Source: Nostoc piscinale CENA21
GTDB lineage: Bacteria; Cyanobacteriota; Cyanobacteriia; Cyanobacteriales; Nostocaceae
Assembly: GCF_001298445.1 (NCBI RefSeq)
Contig: NZ_CP012036.1
Coordinates: 62,001 to 126,000 of the forward strand
Direction: 5' to 3'
Length of the DNA stretch: 64,000 bases
Made by a program: the position numbers and the translations under genes. Under the pieces are notes generated by a model. That model had not been told where the DNA came from. It searched no databases and saw nothing but the letters and a program-made list of their open reading frames with translations. Of the stretch, positions 8,897 through 19,364 are shown piece by piece (within the stretch, counting starts at the first letter, position 1; each line of letters begins with the position of its first letter).

Positions 8897-10854
8897 CTTA
8901 AGAAAAATTTTGAACAAAAAAGAATTATTATCCCTGCTTCAGAACTTAGCCAATCAAATTAACAGTGCTATTCATATTGAACTGTTAGATGGTACACCAT
9001 TGATCAGTATTGGTACGCAAACTACAAACAATCGATATCCGATTGAGGTTGCTGGAGAAAAAAATTGGTTGGGTAGTTGGGACAGCACAAACACAGACAG
9101 TTGCAACCTTGCTGTCGCTGTTAGCCAAACAAGAAGCCGAAAAAAAAAGAACTAGCCAAAGAATTACTAGAGCGATATCAGGAAATTGACTTATTTCAAG
9201 ATATTTCGACGCAACTGACAACGAGTTTAGATACCAAACAAATTGCTCAACTCGTGCTTCAGGAAATGAGTCAATTGATTGAATCATCTGCGGGGACGAT
9301 TTTACTGCTGAATGAAGATGCAGCAACTTTGGAAGTAATTGCCGAATTTGGCAATATGTTTGAGCAGAGTCAAATTCCCTCCACTAAAGGCATTATTGGT
9401 CAAATTATCCAATCTGGGCGTGCAGAACTGATTAATGATGTGCAAGCTGATCCACGATTAGGAGATGAGAAAAACATTCACGGGCTGATTTGCGTTCCCT
9501 TGCGTGCCAAAGAACGGATACTAGGTGCGATCGCTCTTGGTACAAATAAAATCGACGCATATACAGCCGAGCATCTCAAACTGGTGAGTATTTTTGCTTC
9601 CCAAACCGCAGTCGCCATTGAAAAAGCTGTGCTGTATGAACAAAGCACCCAAGCTACCGCCCAAGCCAAAGCCCAGACAGAAAAACTCCAGCAAGCCTTA
9701 CAAGATTTAAAACTGGCGCAAACCCAGTTAATACAAAGTGAAAAAATGTCCAGCTTGGGACAACTCATAGCTGGCGTTGCCCATGAAATCAACAATCCCG
9801 TTAACTTTATTTGCGGTAACTTGCGTTGTGTTTCTGAATATGCTGAAGATTTATTGTACTTATTACAAAAGTATCAGAAAAATTTTCCTGTAGTGCCGCC
9901 AGAGTTGGCATCAGAGATCGAAAATATCGATGTCGAGTTTATTACCGAGGATTTACCCAAAATACTAGATTCTATGAAACTAGGGAGCGATCGCATCGTA
10001 GAAATTGTCAAATCCCTGAAAAATTTTCCCGCCACGACGAAGCCCAAATGAAAACCGTCAACATCCACGACGGTATTGACGGGACACTGATGATTCTCCG
10101 CCATCGTCTGAAAGCAGCTTCCCATCGCCCCGAAATTCCAGTGATCAAACACTATGCCCAACTTCCTCCAACTGAGTGCTATCCCGGACAGTTAAATCAA
10201 GTGTTTATGAACATCTTGGCAAATGCCATTGATGCTTTAGAAGAGTCAATTGTCCAGAGTCAACTGACTAAACCTCAAATCACCATTCGCACCCAAAACC
10301 TAGACAATCAGTGGATTGTGATTCGCATTGCTGACAATGGCCCAGGTATGAAAGAAGAAATCATCCAACGGATCTATGATCCCTTCTTCACGACCAAAGA
10401 AATTGGGAAAGGTACTGGCTTAGGTATGGCCATTAGCTATCAAGTGATTGTCGAGAGACACCAAGGAATTCTCAAGTGTCTTTCGCAACCAGGCCAAGGC
10501 ACAGAATTCTGGATTCAAATTCCAATTAATTCTCCAGCAGTAGCCAACGCTGAGAAGCATCAAGATAGGGCAGATTTTGCCGCTAATAGTGTTTTATCGC
10601 CACCAACCAAAGAAACCAAAACATCCTCAACAGAAGGTTTCATTTCATCCACAAACCCTATGCTCAAATCCCATGAAATGCTGATTCGCCACAGTCAACT
10701 GATCCGGCGACTTTCACAGCAGAGTCCAGATGTCAATACAACTTCCGCTAATGAAATTTATCAAATGTTTCAACGTCATCCAATTGTCTTGAAGCTTTAC
10801 TCTACCTTGTTATCCTGGTTTGCTTGTCCCACCCCTACTCAAATTCCTTATTAA
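8883..10854 (+). pseudogene. GAF-domain sensor histidine kinase, three frame lesions
   Basis: Starts at ATG 8883 behind GGAGGTGAGAT. The order is an N-terminal sensor region, a linker (KELLERYQEIDLFQDIS), a GAF domain (about 9220-9640), a short coiled coil, an H-box (GVAHEINNPVNFI, about 9773) and an HATPase domain (N-box NQVFMNILANAIDALEE, G1 ADNGPGM, G2 GKGTGLGMAIS). The frame breaks three times: A7 at 9058-9064 and A9 at 9140-9148 each have one A too many, and T4 at 10024-10027 has one T too few for KNFSRHDEAQMK. With these corrected one continuous kinase of about 657 residues results. It lies 30 bp before the hybrid kinase, same strand, so probably one operon. Confidence 0.85.
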
Positions 10855-10884
10855 TTCCCCCATCGATATTAGGAAAGTCTGAAT

Positions 10885-13800
10885 ATGTCTAGCCAACTTG
10901 ACGAATTTAATCATGATCTCTTGGAAAAATGTCCCGTTGGTCTGGTACTCTACCGCACAGATGGAACTTTAATTCACACCAACCCCGTCTACGCTGATAT
11001 TTTGGGGTGCACTGTTCCTGAAACTCTTAACCTCAACAATTGGCAGATTACTCCTGAAAGTTATGTTGCTACAGAGCAAGCTATTATAGAAAACTTAGAA
11101 AAAACTGGTTGCTACGGGCCTTATGAGAAAGAGTACATCCACAAAGATGGACATTTAGTGCCGGTGAGAATTTCTGCGGCCATGATTGAGCGAGATGGAG
11201 AGAAGTTGATTTGGTCAAGTGTAGAAGATATTACTGACCTCAGACAAACTCAAAAAGCATATCAAGAATCCGAGAAAATCTTAAAACAGAGTGAAGCGCG
11301 ATACCGTTCTTTGATTAAAGCTAACACACAAATTGTCTGGGTTAGTTCACCAGAAGGAATTTGCTTTGAACTTACCGATTGGATAGCTTACACAGGGCAA
11401 ACTTTAGCGGAAGCCGAAAACGGTGGTTGGATTGATGCTGTTCATCCCGACGATCGCGGTTACACTGGAGAAGCTTGGGGTATTGCCGTAGCCAACCTCA
11501 GCCAATATCAAATTGAATACCGCATTCGCGGTAAAGATGGCAACTATCGCTACTTTTGGGTCTGGGGTGCGCCTGTAATTGAAGATGATGGTAGCGTCAA
11601 AGAATGGATTGGTACTTGCACAGATATTCACGATCGCAAACTGGCAGAAGCGGAAAATCAAAGATTAAAAGAACGATATAGCACTTTGGTAACGGCTACT
11701 TCTCAAATTGTTTGGGGAGCCACAGCCGAAGGTCTAGGAATTAGTAGTGAAATGCTGACTTGGATCGGTTATACAGGCCAGACAGAAGAAGAAGTTGCAG
11801 GTTGGGGTTGGATTGATCCGATTCATCCTGACGACCGTAGTCAATCCCAAGCCGTCTGGAATGCGGCAGTAGCGAACAGCAGTATCTACCAAACTGAATA
11901 TCGCTTGCGGGGCAAAGATGGGATTTACCGCTATTTTTCAGTTTGTGGCGCTCCTGTCTTAGAAGCAGATGGTAGCATTCGAGAATGGATTGGTACTTGC
12001 ACTAATATTCACGATCGCAAACTAGCAGAAGCAGAAAATCAGCGTTTATTAGATATGCTGAATCACTCCAGTGACGCGATTATTGTCCGCGATATGAGTG
12101 ATAAAATTGCCTATTGGAATCAAGGCGCAGAAAGGCTTTACCATTGGACGCGTGAAGAAGTCAAAGACCAATATATTTACACATTCCTCAAAAAAATCTT
12201 TCCCAAACCCAAAGAAGAAATTACAGCCGAGTTATTACAGCAAGGCCATTGGGAAGGAGAAGTCCAACATATTACCCATGATGAAAAACTCATTACTGTC
12301 CAGAGTCGATGGACTTTGCAACGAGATGCTGCTGGTCAACCTTGTGCAGTGTTAGAAATTAATACTGATATTACCCCCCGCAAACAAGCTGAAATTGCCC
12401 TCCGCCAACTCAATCAAGAACTAGAAACCAGAGTTGCTGAACGCACAGCCGCCTTGCAAGATACCCTAGCCGAAGCCCAAGGGTTAAATGCCATTTTGGA
12501 TAACTTAGCGGATGGTTTGTTAGTGGTAGATATGTCAGGGCAAATTACCCATTTCAATCCTGCCTTTTTAACCATGCAAGGATTGACAGCCAACGCTGTC
12601 AAAGGCAACTATCAAGAACTACCGATCGCAGGTTTAGCACATTTAATTGAACAAACTCAATCCCATCCCCAAGAAGTATTTACGGCAGAAATTGAACTAG
12701 CCAAAGAACGCATTGGTCAAGCCGTCGCCACCGCCATCTTTAAACAAACCACAGCCAACGAACCTGCAACCTGTTTTGGTTCTGCACTGCTAATTCGGGA
12801 TATCACCGCCGAAAAAGAAGTGGACAAAATGAAGACCGATTTCATTTCCACAGTTTCACACGAACTGCGGACACCTTTAACTTCGGTGTTGGGTTTTGCC
12901 TCCATTATTAAAGAAAAACTCGAAACCGATGTCTTTCCCATGCTGACTACCGAAGACCGTAAACTGCAAAAAACAATTAAGCGGGTAGGTGACAATCTCA
13001 ACATTATTGTCTCGGAAGCAGAACGGCTCACATCCTTAATTAACGATGTTTTAGACATTGCCAAAATGGAAGCTGGAAAAGTGGAATGGCACATGCAGCC
13101 GCTTGATCCTGGTGAGTTATTAGATTGGGCGACTACAGCCACCGCCGCCTTGTTTGAAACCAATGGCTTGCATCTGGTGAGCGAGATTGATTCTGGTTTA
13201 CCGCAAATAGTGGGCGATCGCAATCGTTTATTGCAAGTCCTGATTAACTTAATTTCCAATGCGGTGAAATTTACTCAAGCTGGTACTGTTACCTGTAGCG
13301 TCAAACAACAGCACGAAGGCGTTTGCATCAGCGTCATTGATACAGGTATTGGGATCGCGCCAGAAGACCAACCAAAAGTATTTGAGAAATTCCGCCAAGT
13401 TGGTGATACCCTCACTGATAAACCCAAAGGCACAGGGCTAGGATTACCCATTTGCAAACAAATTGTTGAACATCATGGTGGCAAAATCTGGGTAGAAAGT
13501 GAACCAGGCAAAGGTAGTGCTTTCTCGTTTTTGATTCCCATTTATACCAAAGATGACCAAGCCAATGGACAAATTAATTTAGAGGCCTTGGTCAAACAAC
13601 TCAAAGAACATGTGATTACTAGTAATGCCGTACGCAACGAAAAGCGCAAAACGATTTTAGTAGTAGATGATGATAGCAATATTCGAGAATTACTCCGGCA
13701 GCAATTAGAAAACGAAGGTTATAAAGTTCGAGAAGCAAAAGACGGTATGGATGCAATTCATCAAATCAAAATTGCCCGTCCCGATTTAATTGTTTTAGAT

Positions 13801-14256
13801 GTGATGATGCCACAAATTAACGGCTTTGATGTAGCAGCCGTCTTAAAAAATGACCCCCAAACGGCAGATATTCCCATCATCATCTTATCAATTATTGAAA
13901 ATAAAGAGCGTGGCTACCACATTGGTATTGATCGCTATCTCACCAAACCCATCAACTCAGAACAACTTTTGAGCGAAATTGGTTTACTACTTTCCCAAGG
14001 CACTTCCAGTAAAAAAGTATTAGTTGTTGATAAAAATGCTTCCACACTCAAAATATTATCCGATGTTCTGCAAACTCAGGGATACAACGTGATTGAAGCC
14101 TCAGATCCCCAAGAATGTCTGCACAAAGCACGAGCCGTTAAACCTGACATGATTATCATTGATTCCATCTTTTCCTCGGAAACCGACCTAGTGAAGACAC
14201 TACGGTTTGAAAAAGATTTAGAAAATGTATTTTTTATCATGTTGGCAGATCACTGA
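10885..14256 (+). CDS. Hybrid sensor histidine kinase with five PAS domains and two receiver domains
   Basis: A 1123-residue soluble signalling protein. In order: PAS (about 10-125), two near-identical PAS-PAC units (about 140-255 and 265-385, both ending in EWIGTCT(D/N)IHDRKLAEAENQRL), a fourth PAS (about 385-500), a coiled coil and a fifth PAS (about 535-640). Then HisKA with phosphoacceptor H659 (STVSHELRTPLTS), HATPase (NLISNAVKF, DTGIGIAPED, GTGLGLPIC), receiver 1 with D972 (LIVLDVMMP) and an 80-residue receiver 2 with D1093 (MIIIDSIF). Receiver 2 ends before the conserved Lys-Pro, so it is incomplete. No transmembrane segment: cytoplasmic sensing of light, redox or a ligand is inferred only from the PAS domains. 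Confidence 0.93.
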   Translation: MSSQLDEFNHDLLEKCPVGLVLYRTDGTLIHTNPVYADILGCTVPETLNLNNWQITPESYVATEQAIIENLEKTGCYGPYEKEYIHKDGHLVPVRISAAMIERDGEKLIWSSVEDITDLRQTQKAYQESEKILKQSEARYRSLIKANTQIVWVSSPEGICFELTDWIAYTGQTLAEAENGGWIDAVHPDDRGYTGEAWGIAVANLSQYQIEYRIRGKDGNYRYFWVWGAPVIEDDGSVKEWIGTCTDIHDRKLAEAENQRLKERYSTLVTATSQIVWGATAEGLGISSEMLTWIGYTGQTEEEVAGWGWIDPIHPDDRSQSQAVWNAAVANSSIYQTEYRLRGKDGIYRYFSVCGAPVLEADGSIREWIGTCTNIHDRKLAEAENQRLLDMLNHSSDAIIVRDMSDKIAYWNQGAERLYHWTREEVKDQYIYTFLKKIFPKPKEEITAELLQQGHWEGEVQHITHDEKLITVQSRWTLQRDAAGQPCAVLEINTDITPRKQAEIALRQLNQELETRVAERTAALQDTLAEAQGLNAILDNLADGLLVVDMSGQITHFNPAFLTMQGLTANAVKGNYQELPIAGLAHLIEQTQSHPQEVFTAEIELAKERIGQAVATAIFKQTTANEPATCFGSALLIRDITAEKEVDKMKTDFISTVSHELRTPLTSVLGFASIIKEKLETDVFPMLTTEDRKLQKTIKRVGDNLNIIVSEAERLTSLINDVLDIAKMEAGKVEWHMQPLDPGELLDWATTATAALFETNGLHLVSEIDSGLPQIVGDRNRLLQVLINLISNAVKFTQAGTVTCSVKQQHEGVCISVIDTGIGIAPEDQPKVFEKFRQVGDTLTDKPKGTGLGLPICKQIVEHHGGKIWVESEPGKGSAFSFLIPIYTKDDQANGQINLEALVKQLKEHVITSNAVRNEKRKTILVVDDDSNIRELLRQQLENEGYKVREAKDGMDAIHQIKIARPDLIVLDVMMPQINGFDVAAVLKNDPQTADIPIIILSIIENKERGYHIGIDRYLTKPINSEQLLSEIGLLLSQGTSSKKVLVVDKNASTLKILSDVLQTQGYNVIEASDPQECLHKARAVKPDMIIIDSIFSSETDLVKTLRFEKDLENVFFIMLADH

Positions 14257-14399
14257 ATTAAGAGAGGTTATGGGCTAGGATTTTTACACTCAAAAACTTG
14301 CTTTTATAATCCCTAACCTCTAACCCCCTAGTCTCTAATCTCTAGTCTCTTATTTCACCAATATACAAATAATTTTTAGAAATTAAATTGGATTGATAT

Positions 14400-14777
14400 A
14401 TGTCGCAAAAAATTCTGATTGTTGATGATGAACCTAACATCGTAATTTTGATGGAACAAGCTCTAGAAACATTAGAAGATGAAGGTGTAGAACTCTTAAC
14501 GGCGAGAAATGGTGAAGACGCACTGGAAACTATTAAAACAGAAAAACCAAATCTCGTTTTTCTTGATGTTATGATGCCAAAAATGAGTGGTTTAGAAGTT
14601 TGTCAGATAGTTAAACATGACTTAAAAATGGATGAAATCTACATTATAATGTTGACAGCCAAAGGACAAGAATTTGATAAACAAAAAGGTATAGATGTTG
14701 GAGCTGATTTATATTTAACTAAACCATTTCGTCCCAAGGAAGTACTAGAAAAATCAATGCAAGTATTGGGATTTTGA
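14400..14777 (+). CDS. CheY-like single-domain response regulator
   Basis: A 125-residue stand-alone receiver with D9/D10, phosphoacceptor D56 (LVFLDVMMP), T86 and K108 (LTKPF), i.e. all catalytic positions present, and no output domain. It lies 143 bp after the hybrid kinase, same strand, and is probably its phosphorelay partner. The spacer holds CTAACCT-type heptamer repeats (about 14305-14350) and an AT-rich leader. Confidence 0.93.
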   Translation: MSQKILIVDDEPNIVILMEQALETLEDEGVELLTARNGEDALETIKTEKPNLVFLDVMMPKMSGLEVCQIVKHDLKMDEIYIIMLTAKGQEFDKQKGIDVGADLYLTKPFRPKEVLEKSMQVLGF

Positions 14778-15000
14778 ATAAAAACTGACTACCGCTATAT
14801 CTCTCAATTCTCACAAGCGATCGCTCATAGCGTTTGTTTTAAGCGATCGCCACTCTCAAAACAAACCCGTTATACTCCACATATCGCCCGTGAATTTACT
14901 TGATGATGCTCCTGACTTTTCACGGGATCTGGAAAACCTCTCCCCTACAACTTTCTACGGTGTACACACAAGTCTAATAACCTAGCCCCATAACGTTTTG

Positions 15001-15073
15001 ATCCCCCCTAGCCCCCCTTAAAAAAGGGGGAACAAGAATCAAAGTCCCCCTTTTTAAGGGGGATTTAGGGGGA
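15001..15073. repeat. Large G/C-tract inverted repeat (MITE/REP-like)
   Basis: ATCCCCCCTAGCCCCCCTTA and its near-complement, separated by a short AT spacer, form a long imperfect palindrome built on CCCCC-TTTTTAA-GGGGG. This type is widely dispersed in Nostoc-like genomes. It lies in a 647-bp gene-free stretch (14778-15424) that also carries HIP1 sites and the 21-bp tandem repeat. Confidence 0.7.
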
Positions 15074-15149
15074 TAAAACCACATTTTGCACCCAGCACAA
15101 AGATGTGTGTACACCGTAGACACCTTCATCACACCATCATTCGACCTCA

Positions 15150-15380
15150 GAACTAGAAAATTCTCGTTTGAAACAAGAACATTCTCACTGGAAACAGGAA
15201 AGTTCTCGTTTGAAACAGGAACATTCTCGTTTGCAACACGAAACTTCGAGTTCGGAACACGAAACTTTGAGTTCAGAACACGAAAGTTCGGGTTCTGAAC
15301 ATGAAACTTTGAGTTCAGAACACGAAAGTTCGGGTTCTGAACATGAAACTTTGAGTTCAGAACACGAAACTTGGAGATAA
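15150..15380. repeat. 21-bp tandem repeat array with 42-bp higher-order period
   Basis: About eleven degenerate 21-bp units (early units like TCTCGTTTGAAACAGGAACAT, later units GAACACGAAACTTTGAGTTCA alternating with GAACACGAAAGTTCGGGTTCT). Because 21 is a multiple of three, two frames stay open; one would give heptads such as SRLKQEH and SSEHETL. That frame has no ATG and no ribosome-binding site (only a TTG at 15168), so I call the DNA repeat and not a gene. Confidence 0.75.
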
Positions 15381-15424
15381 AAGCTTGATTGATGAGGTTG
15401 GGAAGGTAAATTTTCGTGTTCTCA

Positions 15425-17916
15425 TTAGAGATAATCGCGTAAAATTGCTAAATTTTCACGCACAGTCACAGTATTAGGATGATTCGCTCCTAAACTTCGC
15501 TCAAAAATATTCAAAGCTTGGGAATACAGAAGTTCAGCTCGCTGGTACAGTCCTTGGGATTCGTAGAGTCCTGCCAAGTTGTTGAGGCTTAGGGCGACTG
15601 AGGGATGATTGTCTCCCAGCAGGCGCTGTTTGAGTGCTAAAGCTTGGAGATACAGGGGTTCGGCTTGTTCGTACTTTCCTTGGGATTTGTAGAGTAATGC
15701 CAAGTTGTTGAGGCTGGTGGCGATATGGGGATGATTGTCTCCCAGCAGGCGTTGTCTGAGTGCTAAAGCTTGGAGATACAGGGGTTCGGCTTGGTCGTAC
15801 TTTCCTTGGTCAGCGTAGAGTAATGCTAAGTTGTTGAGGCTGGTGGCGATATGGGGATGATTGTCTCCCAAGCGGTTTTGTACTGTTGATAAACACTGCT
15901 GATTCCAAGGTTCGGCTTGGGTATATAACCCTTGTCCTTTATAGAACCTACTCAAGCCGACGAAAGGCCAAATTACATCTTCATCACTGACATATTGAAT
16001 GAGATTGTTTGCTACTTCAGCTATGTGTGGTGTGGCAAGGGAAACAGCGTTAATTTTTTCAAGGGTAGGAGTCTGAGGAATTTCTTTAGCAACTGCTACC
16101 ATTACCTGACAAAACGATCGCCTAAATTCCTCTGCTTGCTCTAAATCTGTAAACTTAGATTGGAAAAATTCCCGCCTGCTGATTCCAAGGTTCGGCTTGG
16201 GTATATAACCCTTGTCCTTTATAGAACCTACTCAAGCCGACGAAAGGCCAAATTACATCTTCATCACTGACATATTGAATGAGATTGTTTGCTACTTCAG
16301 CTATGTGTGGTGTGGCAAGGGAAACAGCGTTAATTTTTTCAAGGGTAGGAGTCTGAGGAATTTCTTTAGCAACTGCTACCATTACCTGACAAAACGATCG
16401 CCTAAATTCCTCTGCTTGCTCTAAATCTGTAAACTTAGATTGGAAAAATTCCCGCAGTAGGGGATGTAGTTGATAGATTCCTTCACCTTTGCGCTGGAGT
16501 AAATGCAGATTCAATAATTTATCATCCCGAATTTCTTCTAACTCATCCTCATCTTTCTCTGTTAAGCACTGTTTTACAAAGTTCCAGGGTATGGGTGCGG
16601 CGGCAAATAAACTGAGTAAACAGCCTAATAACCTATCATCCTCTGTTAATTCCTGCCAACTCAACTCAAAGGCGGCTTTTATTCCCCGTTGTGCTGTCAT
16701 ATCTGCTTCTGGGTTGACAGTTGCAGGTTGTTCTAGTCGCTTTTCCTTTAATCGCCCCATCATTTTCGATAGGGACAAATCCGGTTTTCGCGCCAAATAT
16801 CGCCCCACCGACTCTAAACCCAAAGGCAAATACCCCAGCCATTCGCACAATTGATTTGCTACATCTAATTCTCTCTCAATTCGCCCTGGTGTTTCTGCCA
16901 GCAAAGACCGTAACAACTCCAACGCTGCATCTGGTTGTAATACATCCAAAGATAATTGCTTGATGGCTGCACCCAACTTTTGGCGCGTAGTCATCAACAC
17001 TTTAAATCGGGAAGATGCACCCTGTAGGTAAGGTCTGATTTGCTGGTAATCTGTGACATCATCCACCACCAGCAGCACATTACCACCACGCCAATTCCGC
17101 CAGCAGTATTGCACTTGTGCAGGTAAATCAAATTCTTCTGGTGGCTTTAAATCAAGCTGAGTTCTGGCAAACTGCACGACTTGAACGCCAAAATCCTCAG
17201 CTTTCGCCTGTAACCAGCACAGTCCACCTTTGTAGTTTTCGCGCTGAGTCATGGCATATTGCAAGGCGAGTTCTGTTTTACCCAGTCCACCCATTCCCAA
17301 AATAGCCGCAATGGCTACTTGGTTATTTTCCTGCAAAAGTTTATGGAGGTTTTGCAGTTCTTCATCACGTCCCACAAATTTCACCACCCCACTCAGGGGT
17401 AAATTTTGCGGTATTTCAGGATTTGACTTTACCCGTTCCTGTTCGGGCGACGGTAGTCAGTTGAATGTGTTTTGCGGATTATTAATTGTGATTTGTTGGG
17501 CAACCATTGACCCTTTTTCCGCTTGGATACTTTCTGCTAACTTGGCAAAGTTATTCACAATTGCTGGCTGCGCTTGAATTTCTGCGGCTAATTTTTGAAT
17601 TTCCTCAGCCTTGGGGGATTCATCTTGATTGATTGTTGCTTCTACTTCCCGCACTGATTGAGCAATTTCGGTATCTGTATCGGCTACTGCTTTCAACTCC
17701 AACACCGCTTGACCATAATCTAAAGCCTGCTGTGTGTTTTCCTGTGACGTATTCGCTAACCAGGGCAGCTTATTTTTCTGGCGTAGCTGTGCAATTAACT
17801 CGTTACTTTTTTTCTAATGCTGCTTCTCCCAGCTTTTCGCCTGTTTTTTCTAAAGCCTTAGTTAAAACTATAGTAGCGATCGCAGTTCCTACGGCTGTTA
17901 AGGTTACTGGTTCCAT
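15425..17916 (-). pseudogene. NB-ARC/TPR STAND protein, broken by frameshift, stop and 280-bp duplication
   Basis: STAND-type NTPase with an N-terminal region, NB-ARC domain (VGRDEEL, P-loop GMGGLGKTELA, Walker B VLLVVDDV, MTTR) and C-terminal kinesin-light-chain-like TPRs, each containing NHPHIATSLNNLALLY...GKY(D/E)QAEPLY. The intact frame would begin at ATG 17916 (MEPVTLTAVG). Three lesions are visible: a T7 run at 17807-17813 one base too long; an in-frame TGA at 17459-17457 (NTFN*LPSPEQ); and an exact 280-bp tandem duplication (15896-16455) that shifts frame after WNQQ. Removing one copy restores a 560-codon frame from 17387. Such proteins act in signalling, apoptosis-like or anti-phage responses; the role here is unknown. 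Confidence 0.88.
15896..16455. repeat. Exact 280-bp direct tandem duplication
   Basis: 15896-16175 and 16176-16455 are identical base for base by my reading, directly abutting, with no flanking inverted repeats. The copy spans the end of the NB-ARC region and the first TPR part. 280 is not a multiple of three, so the duplication destroys the frame. Confidence 0.95.
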
Positions 17917-18118
17917 AACTTAACAATAATATTCCGAGATTATACTGATTTTTCCTCAGCATAACAGTTTCTCAACAGAGAAAAAATCACAAATTATATA
18001 GCGGTTCTCGGTTGAGTGCAGTACAAGTAGATGGAGAAAAGAGGCTAGAGGCTAGAGGCTAGTACTCTGCCAAGAGAACTAGAATAAGAGTTGACTATCA
18101 ACCTTCAGGTTGTTAAAT

Positions 18119-18269
18119 AATGGTTTCTAGAACTCGCCGTTTTGCACCTGATTTAAAAGTGCGAGATATATAAATTCTGCCAGGAACACTAATTCCGAGG
18201 GTAAATCGCTTTTTTATCCGTGATCCTGGTGGAAACAGAATAGAAATTGCCGAATTTACCAAGGAATAG
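18119..18269 (+). pseudogene. C-terminal remnant of a VOC (glyoxalase/bleomycin-resistance) protein
   Basis: The last about 30 codons before the stop at 18269 read LPGTLIPRVNRFFIRDPGGNRIEIAEFTKE, closely like the end of VOC-superfamily enzymes (RFFxRDPxGNRIE). Upstream the frame is closed by TAA and no N-terminal half is present, so this is a degraded remnant just before the oxidoreductase gene. Confidence 0.55.
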
Positions 18270-18272
18270 CTT

Positions 18273-19295
18273 GTGTCTGATTTAATTAACAAACAAATCT
18301 TACTCAAAAGCCGCCCTGTCGGTGAACCAAAAGAAAGTGATTTCGCCTTAACAGAAACACCAATTTCGCAACCAGGCGAAGGCGAAGTTCTCAGCCGCAC
18401 AATTTATTTATCTCTAGACCCTTATATGCGTGGGTTAATTAGTGCGGGTGAATCTTATGCAGCAAATGTGGAATTAAACTCAGTTATTGTGGGTGGTACA
18501 GTTAGCCAAGTCATTCAATCAAATCATCCACAATTTCAAGCCGGGGATTTTGTTCTGAGTGGTAATGGTTGGCAAACTTATGCAGTAGCCAAAGGCGAAA
18601 CATTGCGGAAACTTGATCCCAGCCAAGCACCTTTATCTTATAGTTTGGGTGTGTTGGGTATGCCTGGACTAACTGCTTACGCGGCACTGTTGGATATTGG
18701 TCAGCCCAAAGCTGGAGAAACTGTAGTAATTTCTGCTGCTTCTGGGGCTGTAGGCGCAGTTGCAGGTCAAATTGCCAAAATCAAAGGTTGTCGAGTCATT
18801 GGAATTGTCGGCAGTGATGACAAGCGAGATTATATAGTCAAAGAACTAGGCTTTGATGTGGGAATTAATCGCAAAACTCAAGAACTTGATGCAGTGTTAA
18901 AAGCCGCTGCGCCTGATGGTATTGACATTTATTTTGACAATACGGCTGGGGTGATATTAGAAACGGTGTTGCAGCAAATCAACTTAGGAGCGCGAATTCC
19001 CTTAGTCGGCTTGATTTCAGAATATAACGCCATATCTCTGCCGCACGGGCCAAATTTAAGACCTTTATTGATAAAACGTGCGTTAATCAAAGGTTTTTTA
19101 GTTAGTGACTACCAACATCGTACCAATGAATTTGTTAGTGATGTGGCTGGTTGGTTAAAGTCTGGTCAACTCAAATATAAAGAAGATGTCGTAGTTGGTT
19201 TAGAAAACGCGCCTTGTGCTTTTATCGGGTTATTGCGGGGTGAAAATTTTGGCAAGCTGGTTGTGAAAGTCAGTGAAGATCCAACTGTAGTTTAG
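18273..19295 (+). CDS. NADP-dependent MDR-superfamily oxidoreductase (prostaglandin reductase/CurA-like)
   Basis: A 340-residue zinc-free medium-chain reductase that probably reduces double bonds of alpha,beta-unsaturated ketones or aldehydes with NADPH. The N-terminal catalytic domain has LSLDPYMRG (residues about 46-54), typical of the leukotriene B4 dehydrogenase/CurA branch. The Rossmann domain has SAASGAVGAVAGQIAKIKG (about 150-168) and the end reads LLRGENFGKLVVKV. It starts at GTG 18273 behind AAGGAA, three bases after a VOC remnant. Substrate unknown. Confidence 0.88.
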   Translation: MSDLINKQILLKSRPVGEPKESDFALTETPISQPGEGEVLSRTIYLSLDPYMRGLISAGESYAANVELNSVIVGGTVSQVIQSNHPQFQAGDFVLSGNGWQTYAVAKGETLRKLDPSQAPLSYSLGVLGMPGLTAYAALLDIGQPKAGETVVISAASGAVGAVAGQIAKIKGCRVIGIVGSDDKRDYIVKELGFDVGINRKTQELDAVLKAAAPDGIDIYFDNTAGVILETVLQQINLGARIPLVGLISEYNAISLPHGPNLRPLLIKRALIKGFLVSDYQHRTNEFVSDVAGWLKSGQLKYKEDVVVGLENAPCAFIGLLRGENFGKLVVKVSEDPTVV

Positions 19296-19364
19296 GGAGG
19301 GCATATCTTCCCTATCTACAGATGATGGGATATTTTTTTAATTGGAAGTCCCTAAAGTTTATTA

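Noticed and set aside
15086..15380. Two overlapping 70-codon frames across the 21-bp repeat, as possible coiled-coil proteins
   Set aside because: They exist only because the repeat period is divisible by three; the better frame lacks an ATG and a ribosome-binding site.
15150..15380. CRISPR-like array
   Set aside because: Units are contiguous without unique spacers of constant length and no cas gene is nearby.
18001..18118. Separate gene before the VOC remnant
   Set aside because: Only GAGGCTAGAGGCTAG heptamer repeats and stop codons are present.
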